Positions 34,141 to 46,100 of a stretch of DNA of 64,000 nt are shown piece after piece (within the stretch, counting starts at the first letter, position 1; the number at the start of each line of letters is the position of its first letter). The notes under the pieces are model-generated. The model had not been told where the DNA came from, searched no databases, and saw nothing but the letters and a program-made list of their open reading frames with translations. The DNA lies in the NCBI GenBank assembly GCA_964019415.1, contig OZ025870.1, positions 5,537,915 through 5,601,914 on the forward strand. Direction: 5' to 3'. Made by a program: the position numbers and the translations under genes. This DNA comes from Ianthella basta (taxonomy: Eukaryota > Porifera > Demospongiae > Verongiida > Ianthellidae).

Positions 34141-37100
34141 ATGGCTTGCTCTAAGTTGAAGCCTGTCTGCAAAGACTGCTTCGAGTTGATTGACTTCGAC
34201 AAGCTACAGAGTGGGCAGATACGATGTACTCATGGCATGGGAAGTTTAAAGGTGAGAATGACATGTTATGTTTAATACTGTTAGTCCTGTGTTTGTGTGG
34301 GCAGGGTTGTGGGTGGCAGCATAATGCGATCATTGTAATCAGTTTGTGTACGTTATTTGAAAGTGTAGTTTATCCTTGTAGTGCACACCAACTGTATTGA
34401 TAGCATTGTAAAAGTGTGGAGCATCTTGTTTGAAGATGTGTGCAGCTTTCTTAGTTCAAGCACTCTCAAGCAAGTTTAGCTGTTATCTTATTCTATTTTG
34501 TAATCTCATACTGCATTGCTGCAAATTTGTTCCTAGACCAGTTGAAGTACAAGTCTGGTTTGGGGGGAGGGGAAGGGGGGTGAAACTATTCTGTGGTTAA
34601 GACGGATTGTTTTTTACGTAATAGACAATAACGTTCAGTTTCAAGGTACATACAGCATGTGCAACAGTTACATACAGTGGAATTGAATACCCAGAGTGTT
34701 ATGCAAAAGCTGACCCATTGTAGATAATAATAGATCCTGTTGCCACAGTAACATGCATCTAAATGATGATTCTAATTCTCAGAGAAGCATTCCAATCGCT
34801 TCGCACGTGATTCTAAATCCTGTAGATTATGTGGCGGACAGAGTGTGCGTGAAGATAAATTTCATACACATATGCTCTGGGCAGAGTGTGCGTGAAGTTT
34901 ATATGGCGTCATCACAGCAATTTTGCATCTGCTGTAATACACCTTTGCGAACCATTTCTTGTCAAATGGCCTCCCTATGAAGTAGGATTAAAGGCAGATG
35001 GTGAAGGAGTGTAATGGGATGGTTCATAAGTGCAGAAGAGTTCTATTGGGCTCCCATATTGTCGTCTGTTGCCAGTGATGTGGACGTCATCAAGAGAGAT
35101 AACAGCGACGATTTGATTGGATTAGAGAACAATTTTTGGATAGATGTTGATGCTTAAATGCTGCCCAATTGGTGTCTGCGAAGATTTAGACCGCTCAGCA
35201 CTCGGGCACTTTGTGTCCTCGAGCTTTGGGCTCTAAATATCAGACACACCTGTTGGGTGGCATTTAACTATTACATAATATACTTTAATTCTTCTGTACC
35301 CAAGTGGACTATGTCCATTTGGGATGAACATTCTTTACTACTTCTGTGCCTGAATTTATGACAGCCAAAACTTACTGACCTTGCATTTTGGAGCAATAAC
35401 TTCATTTTGGTACGCAATTGGAATGGGACACCCCATAACATTTAACTAGGGCATACATAAGAATGCGGAAGCCTCGCTGTGGCTGCTGATGACATCTTCA
35501 AAATGGCCGCTCGCACACGATGCAAGAAACTGGCCTACCCACTGGCACAGGTGAGCTTTGGCCAACAAGGACACACTTGCTGTGCAATCACCACCTATAT
35601 ATTTGGTGCTGTGCGGGGTAGCCTGCCCCTGCTTAGCTAACACAGTTACGCTTAACCTGAGGGGACAGTGGAAGTGTTCCCGGCCACGTGGGGCAAATGA
35701 CGTCAGCCAATATGGCGGAAGCGCCAACAGGTGTCTAGCCCCGCTGCAGCAATGAGTGACGTTAACAACTATCTGAATGCAGCGTGCAGCGATGAAGTGG
35801 AGTGTTGAGCAGTTTCCTGGCTGATGGTGGCCAAGTAGAGCATTTTGTTGTCGTGAGCGCCTGCGGAGAACACCGGGCTATTGCACAATCTAGGTGTCTC
35901 AGGTTAACTGGGACGGATACATACATACAGTACAAATTGGGGATAACTACACAATGCGATTACTTGCCTCGCCTTTGGCTCGGCAATTAGTGAATGACTC
36001 AGGAATTTGCTTATGTACATGGAATTTAATTAGTTACCATGGCAACGCATGACAAATTACTAATGTACAAAACTTTAAGAATTTAACACATAGAACATGG
36101 TATAGCAGCATGAAAAACCTTATAGAGGTCACAGAATTTGCTTGAAACAGTCACGAGACATTACAGACGAGAACCATTGGTGCTGTAGAATCAGTTCAGT
36201 TGACCAAAAGTCATGCAAACTTGACAAACCAACAATGCCCATCGCAGTATGCAATCTGAGGCATGCCAGCATTTACTCCATCAAAACAGCAGCCCACGGT
36301 TTTGATGGAGATGAGACACTGGTCAGCAGACAGGTTTGTTTCCATGAAAGTATGCTGACCAGTGCAAGGACAAAAAGAGTTGGAAGCACTCAAGTGCTCT
36401 TTTTGCCAGTTTAGCTTCACTAGATGAACAAGTCGTTTCTCTAAAGTTTGGCAGTTCAGGCTCATTGCTGTTGGCTGGTACCTGTGCCTAATTGAACACA
36501 AAGCAGCAGTACGGAGTAGCACGGAGCAGTACCACAGGAACTGATGCCCTTCCCACGAGTGTTTCTATGCCCAATTGCTGCACTACCTTCCCCACAATCC
36601 CCACCTTCTTCTGCAATATCATCATTTTCCTCCCCAAGTAGCAAAGAGTCCATCTCTGAGATGAGAGAAGCCTCAATCATTGCTGGCACTCAAGACAGCA
36701 TCTCACTAGACAGAACAACGCTCTCACCACCTTCTGTCACGAAGTCACCGATCATTTTGTCTTCACTGAGATCATCTTCATTGTCAGAACCACGCGCAGT
36801 CAAAAGGCCCACAGCTTTGGCAATTCTCAACTTTTTCGGAGCCATAGCCAAATGTTTCACTTCACAAGACTAGGTAAATCGCATATCATTGAAAAGCCTG
36901 CGCTTTGCTCTTTTACATGATGTGCAGTGTGCTAAATTCTACGTCTCATGGATCGAGTTACACAGCGTAGAAAACGTGGAATAAATTATGTCCTGTATGG
37001 ACCCAATTCAGCACCAATGGAAACGTCACATGTAAAAAATGTAGGCAAATAAGAGTTAACTTCATTGTTGGTGCTGTATCTGGAAAGTGTGGTTGGTGGG

Positions 37101-40100
37101 GGGAGAGTAAAGCCAAGTGCGTGAAGGTGGTGCTATAGTTATGTCATTGTTTATGAGGGAAGCACTTTGTGTATGAGGGAAGCACTTCGCTATGAAGTAT
37201 CACACACTCTGTGCTGTATGCGTGACCAATCAATTGTTGCGGAAAGCTGTATATCTGCCAAGGCTTGTTAACAGCAGTTTTGTATGCCTGACGAAGCTGG
37301 TGGTGGGAGACACGTTGCTGTCCATTTCCTAACAGACTTGGCGTACTCAATTGTTCACAAAGTCTATTGTTACAAGTGTGTCTACTAACTTGCACCAATC
37401 AGATGTCACGCTCGTGACGTCTATTTAAGAATGTGCCTGGTTCAAAATGGCGTCTCCTATCTTAATGTATTAGGACGCTTCAGCGAAACTAGCCAAACAG
37501 CGGTGGCAAAGAACAATTAAAGGCCATGGATTCTTTTGATGTATTGAGGACGGCAGCATAGCCAAAGGCAACCTGGAGTACACGTAAGAGAAAAGCGTTA
37601 TAGGCTGCTCGTACCCTATTTTGTCTTTTCATATTCTTATTCTTCTTCCCACTGAATTTTTGCGCGCTCCTAATGCAAGACACAGGACATCTATGGCTTA
37701 CGTCACGTACCAGGACCCGCATACGTACCTGAAGGGTGAAGATCTGAGCACCGATGGCAATCCAATTCATACAGCGTTGGAGCGAGCGCGAAGTTTGTGT
37801 TAGACATACCCCAATGCCGCCATTTTGTTGCGTTCTACTGTATCAGACGTCGCGTTCGTGACGTCTGTATACTCAGCGCGAGTATTAATCTGATGTTGAT
37901 ATAGTCCTTTGGATATGGAAAAAAGTATTGTTAGGAATGGCTGGCAGAAAAAGCATAGAAACAAGCAAGAGTAACTCAATGCCCTAATAAACCACATTTC
38001 TGTGAAGTTCGCTCTGCATTCCTAATTTCCTTGTAGCTACATGTATCGATGGGACTATATAGCTGCTGGACATTTCGGTACATGTAGCTACAAGGAAATT
38101 AGGAATGCAGAGCGAACTTCACAGAAATGTGGTTTATTAAGGCATTGAGTTACTCTTGCTGGTTTCTATGCTTTTTCTGCCAGCCATTCCTAAATCCTTT
38201 TTAATTCTAAAGGAATTTTTATACACTAGTTCATTTTAGAATGTCAGACTTATAGAAAGAGTTAGACATCAATTGTAATGTCTTTTACGCCCTACGTTAC
38301 CTGTTGTTATAGGTGACTGTGGCTACAGTCCCATGTGGTAGCCTGTACATCAATCCTCGGGGGATCAGGGCACGACCTCCTCTGCCTCCAAGATACACTG
38401 GAAGATACAAAATGTGTCGACACCACCGCAGCTGCCGTTATGGGCAAGTGTGCAAATTTGCTCATTCTGAAGAAGAGTGTATCGTCTGGAACAGTGAGTA
38501 CTTTCTATTACTTGAATATGCTACCACTTTGATAGAAAGCGTGTGTAAACTGAGCAGGAGATATTGATCTCTTCTCGCAAGCTTCCACCCATCTGGTTCT
38601 TCCTAGTGTCTGCATGTTTAGGGTGTCGTCTTTTGGAAGTAACAAAGAAAGTGTATATCACAGACACATATACAGACTCACAGACAAACACTGAGTGTCT
38701 TTGAGTGTCAAATGTATAGGATGGTTTGCATAAACTTCAGGTATGTTTCTGCATTCATTATAGGGCATTCAGGAGATGTTTGTTTTGAGTGCATCAAGCA
38801 ACTACTTGCTAAACTGATCAGTCTCCAAGAGAAATTGTGCACTTCAAACCACAACAAAGTAAGTTTCTGCAGAGGGTTCTTATGGACAAGCGAAGTTTCT
38901 AGTGAAGAAGTGGCCAGAATTTCGGTCAGAGAGTGGAAGGTGTTTCATGTCTTACGTCCTCTCCCAACGAATGTGGACATGATGAGGCAACACAACTACC
39001 AGTACAAGTTCAAGCACACTTACTATGACTGTCGGTTCATGGGCACTTTCACGGGATGCTTTCATCCGCACAACCTGGAGGAGGACAGACAGTGGAACCA
39101 GTGGAAGAGTGAAGGCCTGACCCCAGTGAAGCTACACGACTCAGCAGTGGCAGAGTATGAGAAATGTGAGTTGACTGTGTTTGGGAGTTGAGCAAAAAAC
39201 AGCTATACTGCCTATAACTTTGCTTGTATGTATAATGTACAAAGATACTTTCTGAATGTTCTATAACTCTTGCACTTATCACGTTATGATTCCTTACTTG
39301 CAGTGCGAATAATTGAAACGAAGCCAGTGAAGCAAGTGGTCCCGGCCAAGAGCCAATGGCAGAAGTATGCAGATCTGGGGAAGACCTCTAAATATACCGT
39401 TGAGATCAAGGAGCTGGGACCTAGCAACTACAAAGAGTCCTTCCACAAAATGCTTGATTTAGAGGAAAATCATACGGGTCAACAGCTAACACAGATCAAG
39501 TGCGTTCTTGTGAACTTACATACCATGCTGCTTTCCTTCCCCTTTTCATGTTTGGTGAACTACTGCATGGCAACCTTTTGTTGCAGTATGGGAACTTGTG
39601 TGAACTGGCGTTTGTGACTACAGTAAAATTGCTTACTGCACTATAAATACAAAAATTACACATTGGAGCATTAACCATCGTCCCTACATTCAAGGGTGTA
39701 GGACTATATGGTGCGACACTCTTGCATGTAGGGACCATGATTAACGCTCCACTGTGTAAGAAGAGCCTTTACTTGTTTCTGTCATTTTTTAAGCCATCCC
39801 TACATCCTTATTATTTTTGTAGAATTTGTTTATTATTTCTAACTTGAATTACAAGTAGCAGGAGCGTCCACCTGCTAGCACAGAGGTGTATGAAGAAAGC
39901 ATAGTTCTATTATATACCATGTTTGCACTGACCCCGTTCGGTTTAGCTCAGTTGGAACGGCTGATTGTTGGCCATGTTTACACTGAAAAGTGTAAACTGA
40001 AACTGGCCTGGGTGTTAGACAGGAATAATGATATTCATAATATTATGAATATCATTATACAGAATAAGGGTTGCAATGTTATGTGAAGTTCTCTTTCTAG

Positions 40101-43100
40101 CCAGCTATTGAGCATGTTGCCGCAGACTTTCCTGTTTTGGGTCAGGTTTCTTGCAGTTTGCTTGCATCTTGTTTCTTCTTGTAGTTATTTTTCAATTTCT
40201 TATTTTTTTCCCTGCACTGCTCTGCAGTCTTCTTGAACCCAGCCTTCCCCATTTCTTTGGCAATTCTTTCATGAATTGCCTTGTTCCTTTTTGCTGACTC
40301 CAGAAGAGCCTGAATTTCCTCATCAGCCCAGATGCTAATGAGGTGGTGTACCTCTGTCTGTCCATCCGCTGTCCATCTTCGCTGCGGAGAAGAATCAGTC
40401 CAACGTTCGCGAAACAAGAACACTCGTAGCGCTAGCACTCACCCAAGCAACGTTTGTGTACTTCACATCGCTTGTGCGTCACTTTGGAAACGGTTAGCAC
40501 GTCCTTGTCGAAACAGGCGCTGTAAATGTTCGTTTACTAACTAAATTTGAGCGAAAACGCTGGCAAAGACGGCCGTTCTACGACGATTAACCTACTCTGC
40601 TCGTCCATGCTCGCTTCGGAATCAGTTGGCACAGTTACGGAAGCATTTACACTCACGATAGAACCGAACCGTGCTGACCCGGTTTGGTTCGGCACGGTTT
40701 GGCACGGTTCACACTACATTTTGTAACTGTTCCCGAACCGATATCCGAACCGAACCGGGTCAGTGTAAACGTGGTAATAGGGTCATAGGCCAAATTGGAA
40801 TCATGAATTATAAATGGCTGTTAGATGCAAATATGGAACATCGGAAGATTAAGGATGAATTTGGCAAAGTGGCAGTCTTCTAAGATTTGTAGGTTTGGCT
40901 GACTTTTGTGGTGAACTCCATGAGGAGTTATTGAACCATGGTGAGTCTTCAAAAAAGGAACAATAGACAGTGAAAGCATTACTATCCGCCATAAGGGACT
41001 TCACAGCTCCCTGCTGTGGCACGCTAAGCGAATTTGACATTCTAAGGTGGGATTACCACTAGTATCCTACTTGACTGTATGAGTTGGAGAACTATTGGTT
41101 GACCAGATATCGCTTCTCTTTCTAGTCGTGTGAAGTGCCTCTTCTGTGAAACTTTGGGAAGAACAATACACATTCTTCACAAATTGCAGCTCACAGACTT
41201 GAACCAGCTCGGCCTACCAAGCCAGCCTTTTAATACTGCTTTGTGTATAGAGCAATATTTGACTCTATCAATATTCTACACACTCTTGGCTTTAGCAGGT
41301 ATGTATGCAGAATTTCAATAATCCCAAGATGTACATAGTTAAGGGTAGTTGTCACTTCTTCACAATTGCTCCATAGGTGATTTTATACTATTGAATAACA
41401 TGTGTCAAACCTCGTTTTGGTGCCTACTGTAGATGCACAATCATGTTGAGTATGAAACTCTAACCAATACAAGACATGTCCATGGCTTATGCAGGTGAAA
41501 GATATGGACTGCCACAGTACGCATGCCAAATATAGAGGCACACACTGAGATTTTGTAAGCACCCCAAGGGCAATATCATAATATGGCACAAACATGCCTA
41601 AATTTAGTCTCGCGTAGCCAGACCGCTTCTCCCCTCCATTTTATATTATGACGTCATCGGTCGGGGAAAAGGGTCTGGTACATTGCCTATGCGCCGCTTG
41701 TGCAGAGACCCCCCGGAAGAGGGTGGTTATAATTGCATTCTCGCCCACGCGTTACCAGGCAACCACCCGCCCACAACTACCGGTGTTGCACAAGCCGTGG
41801 CAATGAAAGCCATGATTTAATTGGCGCTGAGTTTTTAGCCTTCGCAGTTCGAGCGATTTCTCTTGCCAAAGCCTTTTTGTAGCAGCCTGCTATATGCCGA
41901 TCGAGTCGTTAGCACTGTATGTGCACGTGTTGACAGCAATGCATGCGTACGTACGGTTAGTAGCAGTGCCCTGTGATCGATTCCGCCTTCGGGAGAGACT
42001 AAATTCGTATGGCGCGGCGAAGGAGTCCCTTCGTACGTGCGCATTCCCTTCGTACGAGCGAATTCCCTTTGTTCTCTCGCCCAGCAATCACGACCCAGTG
42101 TTTACGCAACACCGGTAGTCTTTGGTGGGCGGTTGCTGGGCGACGGGAGATGTGGAATGCAATTATAACCACCCTCTTCCGGGGGGGTCTCTGCACAAGC
42201 GGCGCATAGGCAATGTACCAGACCCTTTTCTCCGACCGATGACGTCATAATATAAAATGGAGGGGAGAAGCGGTCTGGCTACGCGAGACTAAACCGCATT
42301 TGGGTAGGCTGGTTCACGAGACTAGGTCTGTGTAAGCACATCAGTAGAAGCAATAATTCTGAATTCGCACTCTATAGCAGGATGAATGAGTGTGGCATAT
42401 GAAGTGTACAATCCTTGAATGTTGTGCATAATTCATGATTATTGTACAGTATGTATTTACCAAAAAATAGGTAGTCCATAATTTTAGGACATTTTGTTGT
42501 TGCATAGCTTGAAAAAGCTATACATTACTTTCTGCTCTTTTGATAGTGCCAGATGTGTCTCATTGAATGCTGTTTGTGATGGCCGTGTTGAGTCCAGAGA
42601 GTATAGAGATAGAGCAGGCTTCCTCAGCTATCGCCTGATCTACATCTTTACCATCAAGATGGCATGTGACACAGCTGAGTTCCTCAATCATAATGCTTCG
42701 TCAATTGAAGTTGACTTTGTTGGGCCTGGTGGAAGAATAACGCGTGTAACGGCTGTTCCTCATGGTGATGACGATACTGGACTCATCCTGTCAACCGAAG
42801 TGCCTTTAAACACTGGTGTTTACAAAGTGAAGTTTGCTTACTGTCGGCAGAAATCTACTTGGGGAAAATTTCACCCAAATGTTGAAAATGCTCCGGCTAA
42901 CCTAATTTTGAGACTTGTTCCTCAATTTGTTGACTTTGTAATCGGAACTGACAATGCAAGAATTGATTATACAAGGTATGAGGAGAGGGTGAAGGTGGAG
43001 AAAATTCTCGAACTGGACCACATCTTCCAGCAGGAAGCAGCAGAAGCCATCTTGAATTGCCCAGTGGGTCCTCCGTTCCTTGTAACTGGTCCCTTTGGTA

Positions 43101-46100
43101 CTGGGAAGACAAGGCTGATTGCCCGATTAACTCACCAGATTCTCTACACTGAGCCCAAGTCAAGGGTGTTGATCTCAGTGCATCACAACCAGACGGCAGA
43201 CAGCTACCCAAGATCATTCTTCTCTAAGCTAAGCCGACACTTCCCACTGCCGTGTAAGGTATTTCGCCTTGTGCCGGATGCAAAGGAAGCAGCCACTCAT
43301 GGTACCTCTGAGTACATCATCACTTGCACTGCTGACCAGTTTGTGAAGAAATTCCGCAACTTTGAGGAGGTACGACTTGTTGTCACTACCAACAACACAG
43401 CTGGTAGGCTTATGAAGGATGTTGGTCTTCCTCATGGTCACTTCACCCACATCTTCCTGGATGAGGCTGCCCAGTGCACGGAGCCAGAAGCACTAATGCC
43501 CCTGCTACTGGCTGGACCTCACACAAAGATCATCCTAGCAGGAGACCACTTGCAGGTAAGTAACAACAATGTAGTCTTGCATGCACCAGATGCTCCAGCA
43601 GTTAATATCCTATACAGGAACATTTGGCACACAAGACAAAGTATATAAAAAGTGCTATAATAAGTGTGGCAGTGTATTGCATTTCAGAAGTACGTGTTGC
43701 CTGTGTTGTTGCTAAAGGCTAACAATATAAATGAATGTCTACTTCTGCCCTTGCTATTTCCAAATGTACCAGACTACCAGATATTGTTACAGTCTATCAT
43801 TATGATAGTAAAGTGGAGCCTGCTTTAAGACAGCCACCTGTGGATCAGTTCTTACTGACCTTTATAGGGAGGTGGCTGCTGTACAGAGGTAGTCATTGCG
43901 ATGTTTTTACGCTATTTGGGTCCAGGGAGGCTGGCTGTTTTAGAGAAGTTGTTGCCTAAAAACACACAGTGACCATCTTAGACAGGCTCCACTGTATTCC
44001 ACATGTTTGCAAGGTGACTTGATGGTGTTCCTTTACCTCCTTCAGGTTGGCCCTGAAGACAAGATCAGATGCCCTGAGGCTAGGCAGCATGGCCTTACCA
44101 TGTCCCTCTTGACCAGACTTCATCGTCACTATGCTCAGATTAGCAAGAAAGACGGTGTGAAAGACAGCCCACTAGTCCGACGGTTTACTGCAAACCTGTT
44201 GACCAACTACCGCTGTGATGCAGGTGTGTATATATGTTTATGCTGTGTGTTTGGTACTGGAGTAGTATGATGACGGATGCAGTGTTTCCTGAGAAAAGGA
44301 ATAATGGGGGGGGGGGGGATGGAATGCTCTGTATCATGCACATGTGTATTGTAGTATGCGGCAGTAAAGTGGCTATGTCATGGCTGTGAGCAGTTGTATG
44401 CAGTGAATCAGATGCTCACATGTACCACTGTGGCATGATGGGCTGTGCTAATGGTGCAAAAAGGAATATGTATGTAATGCTGGAGACCAGCAGACAAAGA
44501 ATCTGCTATCGAGATCTAATCTAGAAAAGTGGTCAAAGATGGATTTGAACCTTAAGATATTGCATGTCACTCCACTGTACTGACCACCCATGCTACCACA
44601 GTGGTGACAAATCTGAATTAAATGATGTCATTTTGTTTCTTCTAATGGACATATCTGGCTATAGGCAATGGTTCCTATAACCGAGACCAATTCTCTATCT
44701 GCTGAAAGCTATTTATAGGGGGGGCGCTGTGCCCTGGTACCCTCTTTTGGGGAACCCCTGCGGATGTGGGCAAACTTATTTTTGGGAATAGGTTGTTCTT
44801 GATTAATCATTGCAAAGTGGGGTATATTAGTGAGGCATTTCAACCGTGAGGGTCTTTGTCAGTTGCAAAATCTTTCTTAAATCTGTTTTGTAACTGCATG
44901 TGTGTGATGCTTGGGCATACATGTGTGTGTGTGTGAGGTGCATGCATATGCGGTGTTTGAGTTCCTAGCTGTTGCTGTTCACAGTCTTCCAATACTGTGT
45001 GTTCATTTGCAATGATTTACAGTGTGGCTTTTGAAATATGTTCATGATACTTGGGATCACGGACAAACTCTATCTTGTCTCTGTACCTTTTTGTATGTAG
45101 CTATGCTAGGTGCATTGGTTGAACTTCTATCTCCAGTGTCACTACTGTAGTCTCCACTCGTCTGTGTTCCAATTTCTTCTCAGGTATCTTGCGCTTACCA
45201 TCCAACTTGTTCTATGAGTGTTCCCTCCTGGCAAGAGCTCAGCACGAGCTCCATCCTGACACTAACAGTTCTCTACTGTTTGTATGCACCTCTCTGCGAA
45301 GTGGTAGGCTACAGTGGTCTGAAACACAGGAGACATATGAGATTCAGCTGATGTTGCAGAAGGCTGAAGACCTCTGTCGTAAATGGCCTGAGGCTTGGAA
45401 GGAATTTGGTGAGGACAACTCGGTCTGCCTGATGGCCAGGACTCATCAACAGGTGGGTCAGTAAGGAGGTGTATGGTATCTCCAAAGGTGTAGCACTAGC
45501 TCAAGCTAAATGCTTCTAACACAAAGTTCGTACTCATACATCCATTCGCCGAGATCAAGGAACTCACCACTACTCCTTGACATTCAGTTATGTGGATGCA
45601 GGATTGAGCAAGTAACTTGCTTCAAGTTGCTTAGTCTTGCATAGCCCAGACCTTTTCCTCCATTTCCGCTGTTGCGTAATAGGGAGGAAAAGGTCTGGGA
45701 GTTTTCCTAAGCATAGGCTGTTCCACCCAGCACAGCCACAGTTCACTTAACACCATTGTGGGATGATAATTCAGAGGTGTTGATTAGGTGTTACACCGGA
45801 GATGTGCGTGCACGTCTGTCTAGCATCGAAGACTCAGATGGCGAACTGCTACTTCTGTAAACAACTGCAAACGGCGGCAGATGTTTTTTCTGGCCTTCCC
45901 TGCACTCGCTTGATGACAAGGGCAGCAATCCGTAAATAAGAGATTTACCGTAGCCAGTAGGAAGCGACACGAAAATATCACGATCGTTGATGAATTCTAA
46001 GATGGCTTACATCTGCTCTGGCTTTAGATCTTGGAACCCTGCTTTGGCTGCTGCCACATGCACTATTGCGGTAATACGGTCTTCGCTCGCACAAACACTC

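Larger units (their letters stand above)
34141..41298 (+). other. HELZ2-like gene: N-terminal zinc-binding exons 1-5
   Basis: Exon 1 starts at ATG 34,141 in a good context (AGCAATGG) and encodes a Cys pair (CKDCF) and a CTH. Exon 2 (38,313-38,493) encodes a CCCH finger with spacing C-x5-C-x5-C-x3-H (CRHHRSCRYGQVCKFAHS), the type used for RNA binding in HELZ and HELZ2. Exon 3 adds another Cys pair (VCFECIKQLL) and a WKVFHVLRPLP segment. Exons 4-5 are not assigned to a domain. Introns here are long, with several hairpin elements and a Myb-encoding transposon. Confidence 0.75.

Noticed and set aside
36270-36420. Short hairpins (CCATCAAAACAG...TTTTGATGG and CTGGTCAGCA...TGCTGACCAG)
   Set aside because: Small, not repeated elsewhere in the window, and without duplications; not enough to call an element.
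39940-39965. tRNA A-box-like TTTAGCTCAGTTGG
   Set aside because: No B box or cloverleaf downstream; it is part of the TIR of the Myb-encoding element.
41835-42209. Several overlapping frames on both strands within the 691-bp foldback element
   Set aside because: No recognisable domain, and codons are constrained by the inverted repeats; probably chance.
42494-42617. Upstream extension of the helicase-1 exon frame
   Set aside because: Starting the exon at the acceptor near 42,546 puts a stop in frame with the preceding exon's phase, whereas 42,618 keeps the phase. The weak acceptor there still needs transcript evidence.
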